Shown in pieces: positions 20,201 to 28,821 of a stretch of 43,189 bases of DNA. Under the pieces are notes generated by a model, which was given only the letters and a program-made list of their open reading frames with translations, did not search any database and was not told the DNA's origin. The stretch comes from an uncultured Bacilli bacterium (GTDB taxonomy: Bacteria > Bacillota_I > Bacilli_A > RF39 > UBA660). Position 1 is the stretch's first letter, and each line of letters opens with the position of its first letter. The DNA is taken from NCBI GenBank assembly GCA_947625635.1, contig CANQPA010000007.1:1-43189 (forward strand), read 5' to 3'. The position numbers and the translations under genes were made by a program.

Positions 20201-22218
20201 GTATTTCCAAGTTGATCTGATAATTCAAATTCATAAGCATTAAATACATCATTATATACAAGATCTTTAGTATTCCAGCTGAATAAAACTCTTTTATCAT
20301 AACCATCATATATAAGATCATCTGGTTCATGCCAATCAATTGATATTGTCCTTGGTAATACTTTTATAGAAAACTCATATGTGCTTTTTTCTATTAATGA
20401 TGTTTCATCAGATTTAACAGTAACACTTAAAACATAATTTCCTTCATCATTTAACATTACACCTGCATTTGCACTTTTATAATTAAATGAAGTGTTATTC
20501 TCATTCAAAATGATATCATTAAGTTCATAAATAAATTTAGAATTAGACATATCATGTGTTATTTTGTCAAATTCTAGTTGTATTTGAGAATCACCATATG
20601 TTTGTTCAATTATATTATTTTTTAATGAATATTTATTTTTGAACTTATCAATTAATGAAGATAAATCCGGTTTAATTAATTGCCATTGTGGTCTAAGTTG
20701 AACAACTTCTGTTGTATAATTCGATATATATTCTTCTACATTCTCAACTTTATTATTTTGAAATTCATACCATGTAATTTCAAAACCAGGTCGATTTTCA
20801 ATATTAGATATAATTGAATTTAATTCTTCTTTAATTGCTAATTTTAACTTTTTTCCATTTGTTTCATATGTATAAACGTTTTTTAAAACATTGTTATTAT
20901 AAATTGTATCATTACTATCAATAAATTCTAAGGCATATATTTTATGTAATGAAATATAAACATTTTGTGATTGAATTGTTTCTTCAATCGGATCCATTAA
21001 AGGAATGTATTTTTCATTATTATAAATTAAATGTTCATAGCACCATTGGTATGATTCATCATTAATATTGCTTCTTACTAAATCATTTTGATAAATGTAA
21101 TTTAAATATTCAAACTTTTCATTATTTTTATAATTTAAACAATTTTTAATACTAAACAAATCACCTTTATTACCAATCCAAGGGCCTAATAATTCATAAT
21201 CATATTTCAAAAGAACATCAACTGTATTAGAATCATAAAGAAATGAAATTGAAACTTGATTATCTTTAAGATTAGGTGACAATTTATTCAATAATTCTAA
21301 AAAAGTATTTTTAATAACACTATTATCAGTTTTATATGCATTTAGTAAACCATTTCTGACATGATAATATGTTTCAAGATCTGAATCAAATATAAATTCT
21401 TTTTCTAATATATTAATTTGATTATTAATTAATACATCTTTATTTGTAAAATTAATATCAACATTTCTTTCTTCAAAATAGAATTTTTCGATATCTTTTT
21501 CTAAAAATAATGAACAATCAAATGATACAACATCTTTAAAATTAAATTTTGCAGGTATTGTAATTTTATTACCTTTATCTCCTAATGTATTAACAACTTT
21601 ATATCCATCATTAACTTCATCATATGTATAAACTAATGTTTTATTAATTTCATTTTCATCATTATGAATATATCCATTTCCTTGACCAAATATTCCAAAT
21701 GAGTAAGTAACCATTCCAAAAAATAATAAAGAAATAAAAGATATAAAAACTAATATTAATGAACAAAATGATAGTTTCCTTTTTAATAAAAGTATAGATT
21801 TACTTGCTCTTCTATAACAAATAAATAAAGCAAATAATAAAATTATATAATTAAGAAATAATAAAATAAACATAAATACAGACATGAATCGTTTATTTAA
21901 AATAATTAATATCAAAAGGGCTATCATTATTAAAAAGTATACACATATAAAAACATAAATAGGAATAGAGGTATATCTAGAACGTAAATTAACATTAAAA
22001 ATATAAAAAAGGAATACAATGCCAATAATAGAAATTGATAATGGCCAAATCCAATATACTAAATCATATTTTTCAATAAAACACATATCAATAAATAATA
22101 AAAGTGATGATAACCATAGCAAAACAATAGTAACTGCAAATAAGCCAAATTTACTTTTCATCTCTTCTATTAAAATGTTCTTTGTACTTTCTTGTTTGTT
22201 TCCTTTTCTTTTAAACAT
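14236..22218 (-). CDS. Giant membrane-anchored YDG/MBG-repeat protein, 2660 aa
   Basis: The first 172 residues hold five predicted membrane spans (about 25-47, 54-75, 84-107, 112-134, 150-172). The rest is probably extracellular. After a unique region of about 450 residues come alternating immunoglobulin-like modules of two kinds. YDG-type modules start with KTYDG, KVYDG, REYDG or similar (about ten copies). MBG-type modules start FEYDG, FIYNG or similar and contain a GxHxMxAxLP pattern. The last YDG module is degenerate (RFMHALFHGEYTY). Such repeats form long stalks in bacterial surface adhesins. There is no signal peptide, LPXTG or type 9 sorting domain; anchoring is by the multi-span N-terminus, which is unusual. 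The ATG is preceded by a weak GGAAG and lies 25 bases after the upstream gene, so it sits in the same operon as the zinc-ribbon protein. Confidence 0.88.
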   Translation of the reverse strand: MFKRKGNKQESTKNILIEEMKSKFGLFAVTIVLLWLSSLLLFIDMCFIEKYDLVYWIWPLSISIIGIVFLFYIFNVNLRSRYTSIPIYVFICVYFLIMIALLILIILNKRFMSVFMFILLFLNYIILLFALFICYRRASKSILLLKRKLSFCSLILVFISFISLLFFGMVTYSFGIFGQGNGYIHNDENEINKTLVYTYDEVNDGYKVVNTLGDKGNKITIPAKFNFKDVVSFDCSLFLEKDIEKFYFEERNVDINFTNKDVLINNQINILEKEFIFDSDLETYYHVRNGLLNAYKTDNSVIKNTFLELLNKLSPNLKDNQVSISFLYDSNTVDVLLKYDYELLGPWIGNKGDLFSIKNCLNYKNNEKFEYLNYIYQNDLVRSNINDESYQWCYEHLIYNNEKYIPLMDPIEETIQSQNVYISLHKIYALEFIDSNDTIYNNNVLKNVYTYETNGKKLKLAIKEELNSIISNIENRPGFEITWYEFQNNKVENVEEYISNYTTEVVQLRPQWQLIKPDLSSLIDKFKNKYSLKNNIIEQTYGDSQIQLEFDKITHDMSNSKFIYELNDIILNENNTSFNYKSANAGVMLNDEGNYVLSVTVKSDETSLIEKSTYEFSIKVLPRTISIDWHEPDDLIYDGYDKRVLFSWNTKDLVYNDVFNAYEFELSDQLGNTQDEAINSGNYKLKAIVPSNMTKKYTISLPEHNFEIEKRQLEITFGDYEKTYDGNKLKSNDFSPCSEEELKSKTNPRYNVKGLAITDSLDEIITFTCSNEVLNAKDVKWNGTEISYYDISLDLTTISYHKEKWDNYNVTQKQGKYTINRKEISVVWNQKQTFEYNSLEQWVNVESINGEIDQEEASILSSLIYQGKEINVGDDYTTIVTLPTSNTNYYFDNGNQTISYVITPRPLCIQFKEQTKTYDGNLWSKNFEDTSYVYTLYNPLDLPSNDSIDDILTFKMKDDVMNAKNKGEYTIDLDLAGCTHGIKWNNYTISSQSNKLTINQREVGLEWSGDSFIYNGKNQHPTVTNITNAVQNELDTLLNSFTYTGEGKEVGSYYLDATLSDQNYIINSNNHYLYNINPQPLTIRFKVELINKIYDGVALTEDDFLKNYYIEEGEMPDSLSEIFELHLKGDAIGALHKGTYTIDADYDRKELCKNYKVNVIPNECIISQCELIANWEKNTTFTYDGTIKEIKVISVSGEVAGEESEILNSLTYEGQNQYAGNHQMKAILPQSSDYIFQVGTDILDYQIERRNLTIQYQPQTKVYDGQIFNDEYSYICSGLAPTDSEENVLTLNKKGEFLSAINKGEYTISAEFTLETLGSNYNIQIITSTLSITPRPIQLTWEDKTFIYEGKIQYPNVSSIENDIETDNILTSIRYEGEGITAINKGQYTISAVLDNDNYQIVMNQTHTYNIQARDIEFVWSNQEIEYNGFNQHPSVIRIENVVAIEESSIIESITYNGEGIVKGNYQTTAILKNDNYNATSNISCTFQIVPKDLQIVYERLERTYDGQVYSDTFLYHVIGIAGNDQEENILKLTIKDEALNAKNKGTYTIDATYTLETLGSNYNIQIVTAQYIINAKLTTVEWNSQSTFTYDGLTKQIKVTKIVDAVSDDDAIQVLGSLTYTGESNIAGRHEMIAKLPSNSNYCFGYESGEEVNQISSFYEIEKRELTITFKSKSKVYDGKTYQNIFDYDVTNLASTDDEKNVITLTISDQVKNAIHTGKYVITASFQLTELGNNYHVNIIDGELVIQQKPITVEWDANKTFEYDGLAKSVHVSVINDAVNDEEEIILNSLIYSGESIQAGSHVMRASLPETSDYKFENNYVTTTYEITKRTLTIRYKATSKIYDGQIYGQPFSYDIINIAGTDQLENIITLIPNGDALNAINKGNYTINATYEEQELFGNYLVVIESAQYTIQPKKITAKWVTNRSFTYDGTLKSIQVSSLLDVLPGEEKEVLESLIYSGHEIYVGEHIMVATLPLNSNYYFANDQVSETYNIEKRSIVIQLVGHQKTYDGKKFVFDNVSDIQVVNLAKTDHIENVATFTFTGSAINAINCGTYILNATYELESLGSNYNITIETAECKIIQKLIDVEWDDLKEFMYDGTIHSIKVKSIINAVENEENAILESLQYSEGNRFVGIHQMTVKLPSRSNYYFSSDELTCTYEITKRPLTIEIKSAQKEYDGKVYSKSYEYVVKNKANSDVDANIFTLTFSGEAINAINQGKYLITASYSLNSLGSNYNITIVDEYLTINPRNIQLQWNNTTLVYNGEKQHPNVYNIQNVVEGELYDLLQSITYSGEAINKGTHQAIAIIDNKNYQINEGKECQFDIQARTLTIIINSIEREYDGKVTSNDRYSFKYTNLVSSQLIDDVLTITYSGNAIQAINKGNYTINATYSLNELGDNYDIQIISAILSISPRNISFIWEEKTFEYNGVIQYPKVIDIENVVPEEKEEVIASISYVSSGKNVGTNIVTASLDNQNYNVDDTNVKEYEIVAKKVQLMWNQTSFVYNSKKQSPKVIDIQNVVEGELELLLRSITYSGDGINKGKYQTTAEINNNNYEIYNGETCDFEITPKELIIKIDNQERFMHALFHGEYTYQVIGLEGNDKIENVLTLKFECDDDFTNDHLPHQANINATYVLNELGENYNISIIPGVMSVVPMNQSF

Positions 22219-22243
22219 ATTATTTCTTCCAATCTATAATTAT

Positions 22244-23953
22244 TTAAAGTTCCTCTTCTTTTTTGTTCAGTACTATATCTCTTGTTTTATCTTCTTTTAT
22301 CTTTTTATTGGATATATTTGTTTTAGACATATCATAAAAATAAAGTTTTTTACCTAAACAAATAATTATTCTATTAGAATCTTCAACAGCAAATTTATTC
22401 TTAAAATTAATTAATCTTTTCCACAAAGTAATAAGTTTCTTATATTTTTTATAAATCTTTTTCCCTTCGTTAATATCTTCTATATCTTTATGCTCTTTAT
22501 TATCTGTACTTTCAATAAGATTCTTCATTTTTGTACATAAGTTACATAGTTTTTGATTATTTTCAGATACAAAAGCATCTCCACATTGTTCACATTTAAC
22601 CATATCATTATCATTAAGGGAATAAGAATTTATATCTATTTTTAACTTATTTGTGAGCGCGGAGTCTAACGTACCATCAGTTTTCAAACCTTTTGCATAT
22701 TGGATTTCGGGTTTATAACAATGTTTACAATATTGTATTGTAGTTTTACTATCTTCTATAGACTCGATGTCTTTCGAACAGACTAATTTGTATATATTTC
22801 TACTACAATAAGAACAAATGCTTAATGAATTCTCAATTTTTTTAAAATGAGTATCAATTGTTATTTTATTTTTATTATCAATTATTTCGCCACAGATAGG
22901 ACAATAAACTTCCTCAAATTTTGGATTATTATTATCCATATTATATTTTCCTGCTACATAAATTCGATAATTATTATATATAATATCATAATATGGTTCC
23001 TTAGTAGGATAAAGCAGTATTTTAAGTATTTTATATTCTCTTATATAATAACGATCAAGCTCTTCAGTGCCAGTAACTAAATTATCTTTATCTACACTTG
23101 AAGCAGATTCAGTAGTGTAGGTAACTAAATTACTTTTAACATCAGAAAGAGTTCCGCTAGAAACATTAATTTTTTCACTAATTTCTTTCTTTATTTTTTT
23201 TATTTCATTTTTTGTTTCAGTAATTATTTGCGCTTCTTTGCTTTGGTCATTTATTTTTAGTTCCTCTTCATTTAAATAATAATATACATATTTCCAATTA
23301 AATGATTTAACATTCCTTGAATTTAAATCTTTTTTACTTTTATCTTTTTCATAAATAAATTCACATATAAATTCTTTCCCACGACCAGAGCCTAAGCTTG
23401 CATTAATAACAACAATAACTCGAATATAATATTTTTCTTTTTCTTGTTTGATGTTATTTAAATTGTATATATCAAATGTATTTTTTATCGCTTGAATTTC
23501 ATTATTTTCTGATGAATGATTCGTTCCATTTATGCAAGAAAGAACAGGATCATATTTTACATTTATTGAATTTGAATCATTAATAAAATATTTTTTTATA
23601 TTATCTTTATATAAATTCCAAGTTGTCAATTCATTGGCTTTGCTACTATTTTTAGAAATCCACCAGTTAGCACCATTACTCCCCATTGACATATCAGTTT
23701 TAGAAATACCCATATGGGTATTTTCATTAACATCAGAACATTCATACTTGTAAATTATACTTTTTCCATCTTCTTTTTTAGCAACAATACAAATTTGTTT
23801 TTTTCCATCATTTAAACTATAATATGATGAATACTCATCATCATATTTGTAACAATGTTCACTATCATTGAAACCTTGATTATGAAGAAAATAAAAAAAA
23901 GCATTAAAATAATTTTCTTCTTCTTTTGATAATACACAAATATCTTGTTCCAT
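22244..23953 (-). CDS. Multi-zinc-ribbon protein, 569 aa
   Basis: The C-terminal half has several Cys pairs typical of zinc ribbons: CPICG (351-355) with CSYC (380-383), CKHC (409-412), and CEQCG (454-458) with CNLC (470-473). A coiled-coil-like stretch (about 230-265) precedes them. The N-terminal half is alpha/beta with a Ser/Gly-rich loop (ASLGSGRGKEF, about 185-195) that is not a P-loop. Its ATG overlaps the TAA of the helicase gene by one base (TAATG), implying coupled translation and a likely physical partnership with the helicase. It may be a nucleic-acid-binding or assembly factor; no exact family recognised. Confidence 0.8.
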   Translation of the reverse strand: MEQDICVLSKEEENYFNAFFYFLHNQGFNDSEHCYKYDDEYSSYYSLNDGKKQICIVAKKEDGKSIIYKYECSDVNENTHMGISKTDMSMGSNGANWWISKNSSKANELTTWNLYKDNIKKYFINDSNSINVKYDPVLSCINGTNHSSENNEIQAIKNTFDIYNLNNIKQEKEKYYIRVIVVINASLGSGRGKEFICEFIYEKDKSKKDLNSRNVKSFNWKYVYYYLNEEELKINDQSKEAQIITETKNEIKKIKKEISEKINVSSGTLSDVKSNLVTYTTESASSVDKDNLVTGTEELDRYYIREYKILKILLYPTKEPYYDIIYNNYRIYVAGKYNMDNNNPKFEEVYCPICGEIIDNKNKITIDTHFKKIENSLSICSYCSRNIYKLVCSKDIESIEDSKTTIQYCKHCYKPEIQYAKGLKTDGTLDSALTNKLKIDINSYSLNDNDMVKCEQCGDAFVSENNQKLCNLCTKMKNLIESTDNKEHKDIEDINEGKKIYKKYKKLITLWKRLINFKNKFAVEDSNRIIICLGKKLYFYDMSKTNISNKKIKEDKTRDIVLNKKEEEL

Positions 23954-26900
23954 TAATTTCCTCTATTATAAAAAATTTTTTTTATCTTATCAATATCAGC
24001 AACTGCTTTTTCGATTTTTTCAATAAGCTTAATGTCACTTACAAAATCATTTTTACGATTTTCCCATAAAAATTCAATTTGTTCTGAGAATTTATGTAAA
24101 TCTAATAATTTAAATTCAGATTTACAATCATCATTAGCTGCACATGGAGCATCAAATCTCTTGCTCACATACAAATTATCACTATTAGTAATTATTTTTT
24201 GATACATAACTTGAGATGCTTGTATTTTACAATCGTTTAATCTTCTATTAGAAAAAGTACATCCATTTCTACAAGAATCTATGTAAATATCACTTTGTTT
24301 GTTCCACTTTTTATTATTGACCTCACTATTGATAATATTTTGTAAAAGTTTACAATTAATATCATTAATGTTTTGATAACATTTATTATAATTGTAACAC
24401 TTTTTGCAAAAATCATCAAATAATGAATCAGGTGAAATTTTCTGACGATAATAATCAACATTAAGCTTACAATCTTTAATATTACTTATATAGTTATTAG
24501 CTATGTCACATTTTTTTAATACACATATTGGATGGCACATAAGCCTTTCATCTGTTGTTGTTTTATATGTTATAAAACCTCTATCCAGAATATCATTTCC
24601 AGCAAAACATGTATAACCAGCACTACTGGTGAATGTAATTGTTCCGTATCTAATACGATCAGACAATTTACATTTATTACATTTATGTATTAGAGAAGTT
24701 GAATCTGAAAAACCAGAGTCATTTAAGTCTTCTAAATAATATTCTGAACACTTATAAACAAGATTTGTTGGCGTATTAGATAATATACCTTCACAGTTTT
24801 CATTTTCACATTTTTTTCCTTTACTATTTTTATCTAAAAGGTAAATTTTTCCACAACTAGGACATTGAAATTGATAATATTTTTCCCCTATTCCATTAAT
24901 ACAACTTATATTTTCTCCACCACCACAAAAAATGTTAGATTTAATATAAAACGCCAACATTAAACCTTCTAATTTACTCATATCTGCAAAATTATATATA
25001 TATTGTTCTTTTTTTTGATCAATTCTAGAAATTCTTCCTAATATTTGAATCATAGATGTCAAATCAGATGTTATGCTAAAATTAATTAATATATTTGCTG
25101 CTTGCATATTTGTCCCATGTTTCAATCCAGAATTTAAAACTAAGTAAATTGAATTATCTTTAGAATCATTAAATTTTGTTAATTCATCATCTATAAAATC
25201 ATCTGAAATTATACAATTATTAATATTATATTTATTTGAAGAATATAATTTAAACTTCCTCAAATCTCTTTTACATAATTTAATTATCTCATTAACGTCG
25301 TCAATTAGAGTTTTGTATTTTTCTATTTGTAATTGAATTAACGAATTACTACACGATTCTTTTCCAGTATTAGGTAAATCAAAAAAAATAAGAATTTTAC
25401 ATGGATTGTTTTCATTATAATGTAATTTACAAATATTTAGTAACATTTGGATTTTTTCATTTCTTACAGCAAATTCATCATCAATATTTGTCTTTATTAA
25501 GCAATTTTTTGAATTTTCAAATTTATTAATCCCATATGCAAATAAACTACCATAAAAATCATAACTATCTATATCATTTTTTTGTTTATCATTTTCATTT
25601 TCAAATATAATATTAAAGCAATCTTGGAAAAATGTTTTGTATTCATCTTCATTAATAAAACGATATTCATAAATACTATTATTTTCTAAATATTGTTTTT
25701 GCATCATTTCTACAAACGAATCATTATTATAATGATTTAAATTATACTTTGATATAATTATTCTTTGTTTTTTAAATTCATGTGATGGCAAAAAAAAGCA
25801 GTTAATGCATTCTTTTCCTTTCTTATTTGTTAATTCTGGATTTTTTTCCGATGTTACTGCAATTTTATGAATAAAATTGTAATATTTTTTTCTAATGTAC
25901 TCATCTATTAGATTATTAAAATTATTTAATTCTCCTTTGCCATCTTCATCACATTCTCCAGAAGCAATTCCTTTAAGATCTGAAATATTATCGTAAATAT
26001 GATTATCTCCAGCTATGATATAATTGTATATCTCTTTTTTAGAAAGTTTAGAATATACATCAGATATTTTTTTCTCATCGTCTGTTAAGCTATCAGGTCG
26101 TTTAAATTTATTTATAAGCATTTTATATTGTATGTTCAAAAAATCATTTAATGTAAAATTTTCATCATTAATATTATCTGCATCATTATCGCTATCAATT
26201 AATAATTTCTTAAATTTCTTTTTGTCTAAATCTTCTGATTTTTTATTATTGTTTCCTCTTTTTTCAATAAACTGCCATAAATCATACATATCCATTAGAT
26301 TTCCTTCATGTAATGTTGCAGTTAATCCAAAAAAATAAATATTATCAATTATTAAATCAGAAATCTCCTTATTATTTTTAATTTCTTCATTTTTATAAAA
26401 CTCATGAAATTCATCAATTACAATTGTGTTAATACTAGAATTCATGTTATCTCTTATATCATCATACTTATTTATATATACTTGTGTTGTAATTATATAG
26501 GCTTTAACATCACTACTAAAATCTAATTCATTTTTATTGTCTATAATTTTTGTTTTATCAATACCCATTCCAAATACTTTTTCAAGAGTATTTTTCCAAT
26601 GTTCTGCAAGATTTTTATTATTATCTGGTATAATTATTAATATTTTTTGTAATAAATTTCTAGCTGCTAGTTCACTTAATGCTACACCAACTTCAAATGT
26701 TTTTCCAGTACCAACATCTCCATTAAAAATTCCAAATCCTCTTCTATTTTGTAACATATCTAAAGCAGCTTCAGCTTGAAAATCTAATATTCTAGGATTT
26801 TCTTCTTTTTTATGTATATATTTATCAAATTCTATTCCAAATTCTCCTGTACTTTCAGTTTTTGAATATGATTTTGTATTTATTAATAATGATGAAAAAA

Positions 26901-27042
26901 TATCTTCAGAAAATGTTTCTTTTACAAAATTACTGTAACAATTTATGCTATCTTGTTGATTTTCAGAATTATTGTAACAATCTATGATATCTTGTTGATT
27001 TTCAGAATTATTGTTATTTTGATTACTATCACTGTTATTCAT
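23953..27042 (-). CDS. SF2 DEAD/DEAH-type helicase with C-terminal zinc ribbons, 1029 aa
   Basis: Helicase motifs are clear: Walker A GDVGTGKT (108-115), motif II DEFH (210-213), motif III TAT (241-243), motif V-like HGTNMQAANILI (642-653) and motif VI QILGRISR (666-673). RecA-like domain 1 spans about 85-260; a long insert separates it from domain 2 (about 520-700). The C-terminal 330 residues are Cys-rich, with a zinc ribbon CPSCG (727-731) paired with CENENC (745-750), CNKC (788-791) and more. Such enzymes translocate on DNA or RNA using ATP. The start ATG has AGGAG seven bases upstream. A 13-residue tandem repeat opens the protein. The next gene overlaps by one base. It may be the nucleic-acid motor of the cluster (inference). 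Confidence 0.9.
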   Translation of the reverse strand: MNNSDSNQNNNNSENQQDIIDCYNNSENQQDSINCYSNFVKETFSEDIFSSLLINTKSYSKTESTGEFGIEFDKYIHKKEENPRILDFQAEAALDMLQNRRGFGIFNGDVGTGKTFEVGVALSELAARNLLQKILIIIPDNNKNLAEHWKNTLEKVFGMGIDKTKIIDNKNELDFSSDVKAYIITTQVYINKYDDIRDNMNSSINTIVIDEFHEFYKNEEIKNNKEISDLIIDNIYFFGLTATLHEGNLMDMYDLWQFIEKRGNNNKKSEDLDKKKFKKLLIDSDNDADNINDENFTLNDFLNIQYKMLINKFKRPDSLTDDEKKISDVYSKLSKKEIYNYIIAGDNHIYDNISDLKGIASGECDEDGKGELNNFNNLIDEYIRKKYYNFIHKIAVTSEKNPELTNKKGKECINCFFLPSHEFKKQRIIISKYNLNHYNNDSFVEMMQKQYLENNSIYEYRFINEDEYKTFFQDCFNIIFENENDKQKNDIDSYDFYGSLFAYGINKFENSKNCLIKTNIDDEFAVRNEKIQMLLNICKLHYNENNPCKILIFFDLPNTGKESCSNSLIQLQIEKYKTLIDDVNEIIKLCKRDLRKFKLYSSNKYNINNCIISDDFIDDELTKFNDSKDNSIYLVLNSGLKHGTNMQAANILINFSITSDLTSMIQILGRISRIDQKKEQYIYNFADMSKLEGLMLAFYIKSNIFCGGGENISCINGIGEKYYQFQCPSCGKIYLLDKNSKGKKCENENCEGILSNTPTNLVYKCSEYYLEDLNDSGFSDSTSLIHKCNKCKLSDRIRYGTITFTSSAGYTCFAGNDILDRGFITYKTTTDERLMCHPICVLKKCDIANNYISNIKDCKLNVDYYRQKISPDSLFDDFCKKCYNYNKCYQNINDINCKLLQNIINSEVNNKKWNKQSDIYIDSCRNGCTFSNRRLNDCKIQASQVMYQKIITNSDNLYVSKRFDAPCAANDDCKSEFKLLDLHKFSEQIEFLWENRKNDFVSDIKLIEKIEKAVADIDKIKKIFYNRGN
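26950..27025 (-). repeat. 39-bp tandem repeat at the start of the helicase gene
   Basis: Two near-identical 39-bp units encode successive copies of NNSENQQDxIxCY, where x marks a differing residue, near residues 11-38 of the helicase. The period is a multiple of three. The segment is low-complexity and precedes the helicase core, so copy-number change would only lengthen a disordered N-terminus. Confidence 0.7.
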
Positions 27043-27215
27043 TTTTTTCTCCTAATAAATATAATATTATTTTTTAAACATCAAATTAATATTTATTTAT
27101 ATAATTAAAATCGTCATATATTAATTTAAAATCAATGGAGTTAAATAAGCTAAATAAATTATCAAATAATTTAATATATGAATAGTTTTAAATATAATAA
27201 AAAATATAAAAATAA

Positions 27216-28682
27216 TTATGATTTTACATTAGTATTAATTATATTAAGTTTAATGTATTTGTTTATTTGATCATCAGAGTATACTTCTAAATTCAACATT
27301 CTATATGGAGATTTATTATTTGATTCAGTTGTTGTGTCATAAACTTCCAAAGGAACTTTAAATAATTCTTCATTTTTACTATCAAATTCAAAAATATAAC
27401 CATCTTTAGATTCCATAAACATTAAATTTGACTTCTTGGAATAAAATTTATTTTTGAATTTTTCTATCGATAATTTTGTTGCATATATATCAAATGTTTC
27501 ATCATTTGCTATATTTTTTAATACATAATTAAATTCAATTTTTTCATCATATGATTGCCCTTTATCAACAATTGGTACAAAAACTGTATATGAAATATTC
27601 GTTTTATCTTCTTTAATTTCCAAATTAGATATAATGCCATATGTATACTGGAATGAATTTCTAGATAAAATTTTTTTAATTCCCTTTATTGCTGCACGAG
27701 AATCATCACCCTTTAATATTGTAAAATTATCATTAAATTTTGCATTATCATTTTCATATAATACATCTCTATTAAATTCATCACCGAATAAAATGATACA
27801 ATCTGATTCAGTTTGTTCATTGATACATTCTTTGTTAATATTATATATAAATTGTTCAATTGGAGCATCAATATTCATTTCTTGATAATCGTTTCTTCCA
27901 ACACCTATCGAATGTCTATAATTTAATTGTCTATTAATATTAATGTTCACATATATTTTTAAATATCTTAATATATTGTTGTCATGAATGAAATTATTGT
28001 TATCAAATACAAAATCAGAAAAATTTTTTATTTTATCAATAACCATAATACCTTCATTAGATATATTAACTTCTTCATTATTGAAAAAAATATTTTTTTT
28101 ATAAAGTTTTTCTCTCTCAAAATTATATAGAGTTATTTTTTTATTGATTAAATTTGAATCTTTTGATATTAAATAATTCATAATAGCAATATCAACATCT
28201 ATAAAAAAAATATTTTTCTTATCAAAAGCACATGAAATATTTTTTGATAAATATTCAAAATATTTTTCATCAAACATCATTGGTTTTATTAAAATAATTT
28301 TTGTCTTATTACTTATCTTTTTTTGAATATTTTCATTCATTTTACAAAAATATTGATAGCATACACACTTTAAATTTCCTCTTAAACTATTGTAATTGAT
28401 ACAATTCTCACTTTCAATATTCTCATTAAGTGCAAGACTATAAATTAATTTTTTAATATTAAACAATCGATTTGTATAGCTCTCTATAGATCCATTATTG
28501 CCATGATTAGTTAATTCATTAATTGCATCATTGCCATATAACGCACCACTTACTTCATTACCTAAATTACCTATTAAAATATACGAACTAAATTCATCAA
28601 TTTGCTCGATGTTATCATAACCGAAGTATATCTTATCATCTTCTAATTCTATTATAAGATAATTTGCTTTTTTTAAAGTCAT
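27216..28682 (-). CDS. Possible degenerate Hsp70/actin-fold protein, 488 aa
   Basis: No family is certain. Its layout recalls an Hsp70: an N-terminal beta hairpin (YLIIELEDDKIYFGYD), a segment ALYGNDAINELTNHG like the Hsp70 region after phosphate 1, and near residue 295 ILFGDEFNRDVL followed by DDSRAAIKGIKKIL, reminiscent of the adenosine-binding loop and the GAA helix. A C-terminal beta-rich part ends with VPLEVYD. The DLGTT phosphate-binding loop is missing, so it may be non-catalytic. It lies between the LRR protein and the helicase in the same orientation, with spacers of 139 and 173 bases. It might act as a chaperone-like or scaffold subunit, with low confidence. Confidence 0.45.
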   Translation of the reverse strand: MTLKKANYLIIELEDDKIYFGYDNIEQIDEFSSYILIGNLGNEVSGALYGNDAINELTNHGNNGSIESYTNRLFNIKKLIYSLALNENIESENCINYNSLRGNLKCVCYQYFCKMNENIQKKISNKTKIILIKPMMFDEKYFEYLSKNISCAFDKKNIFFIDVDIAIMNYLISKDSNLINKKITLYNFEREKLYKKNIFFNNEEVNISNEGIMVIDKIKNFSDFVFDNNNFIHDNNILRYLKIYVNININRQLNYRHSIGVGRNDYQEMNIDAPIEQFIYNINKECINEQTESDCIILFGDEFNRDVLYENDNAKFNDNFTILKGDDSRAAIKGIKKILSRNSFQYTYGIISNLEIKEDKTNISYTVFVPIVDKGQSYDEKIEFNYVLKNIANDETFDIYATKLSIEKFKNKFYSKKSNLMFMESKDGYIFEFDSKNEELFKVPLEVYDTTTESNNKSPYRMLNLEVYSDDQINKYIKLNIINTNVKS

Positions 28683-28821
28683 AAAGCTTACACCATTCTA
28701 TACCTTTCTATAGATAATTTAAATATAAAACAAATGATATGTATTATTTAATTTATAAAACTCAAATATAAATAAACAAATATAATTTTATATCAAAACA
28801 TATGCAACTAAAATAAAATAA

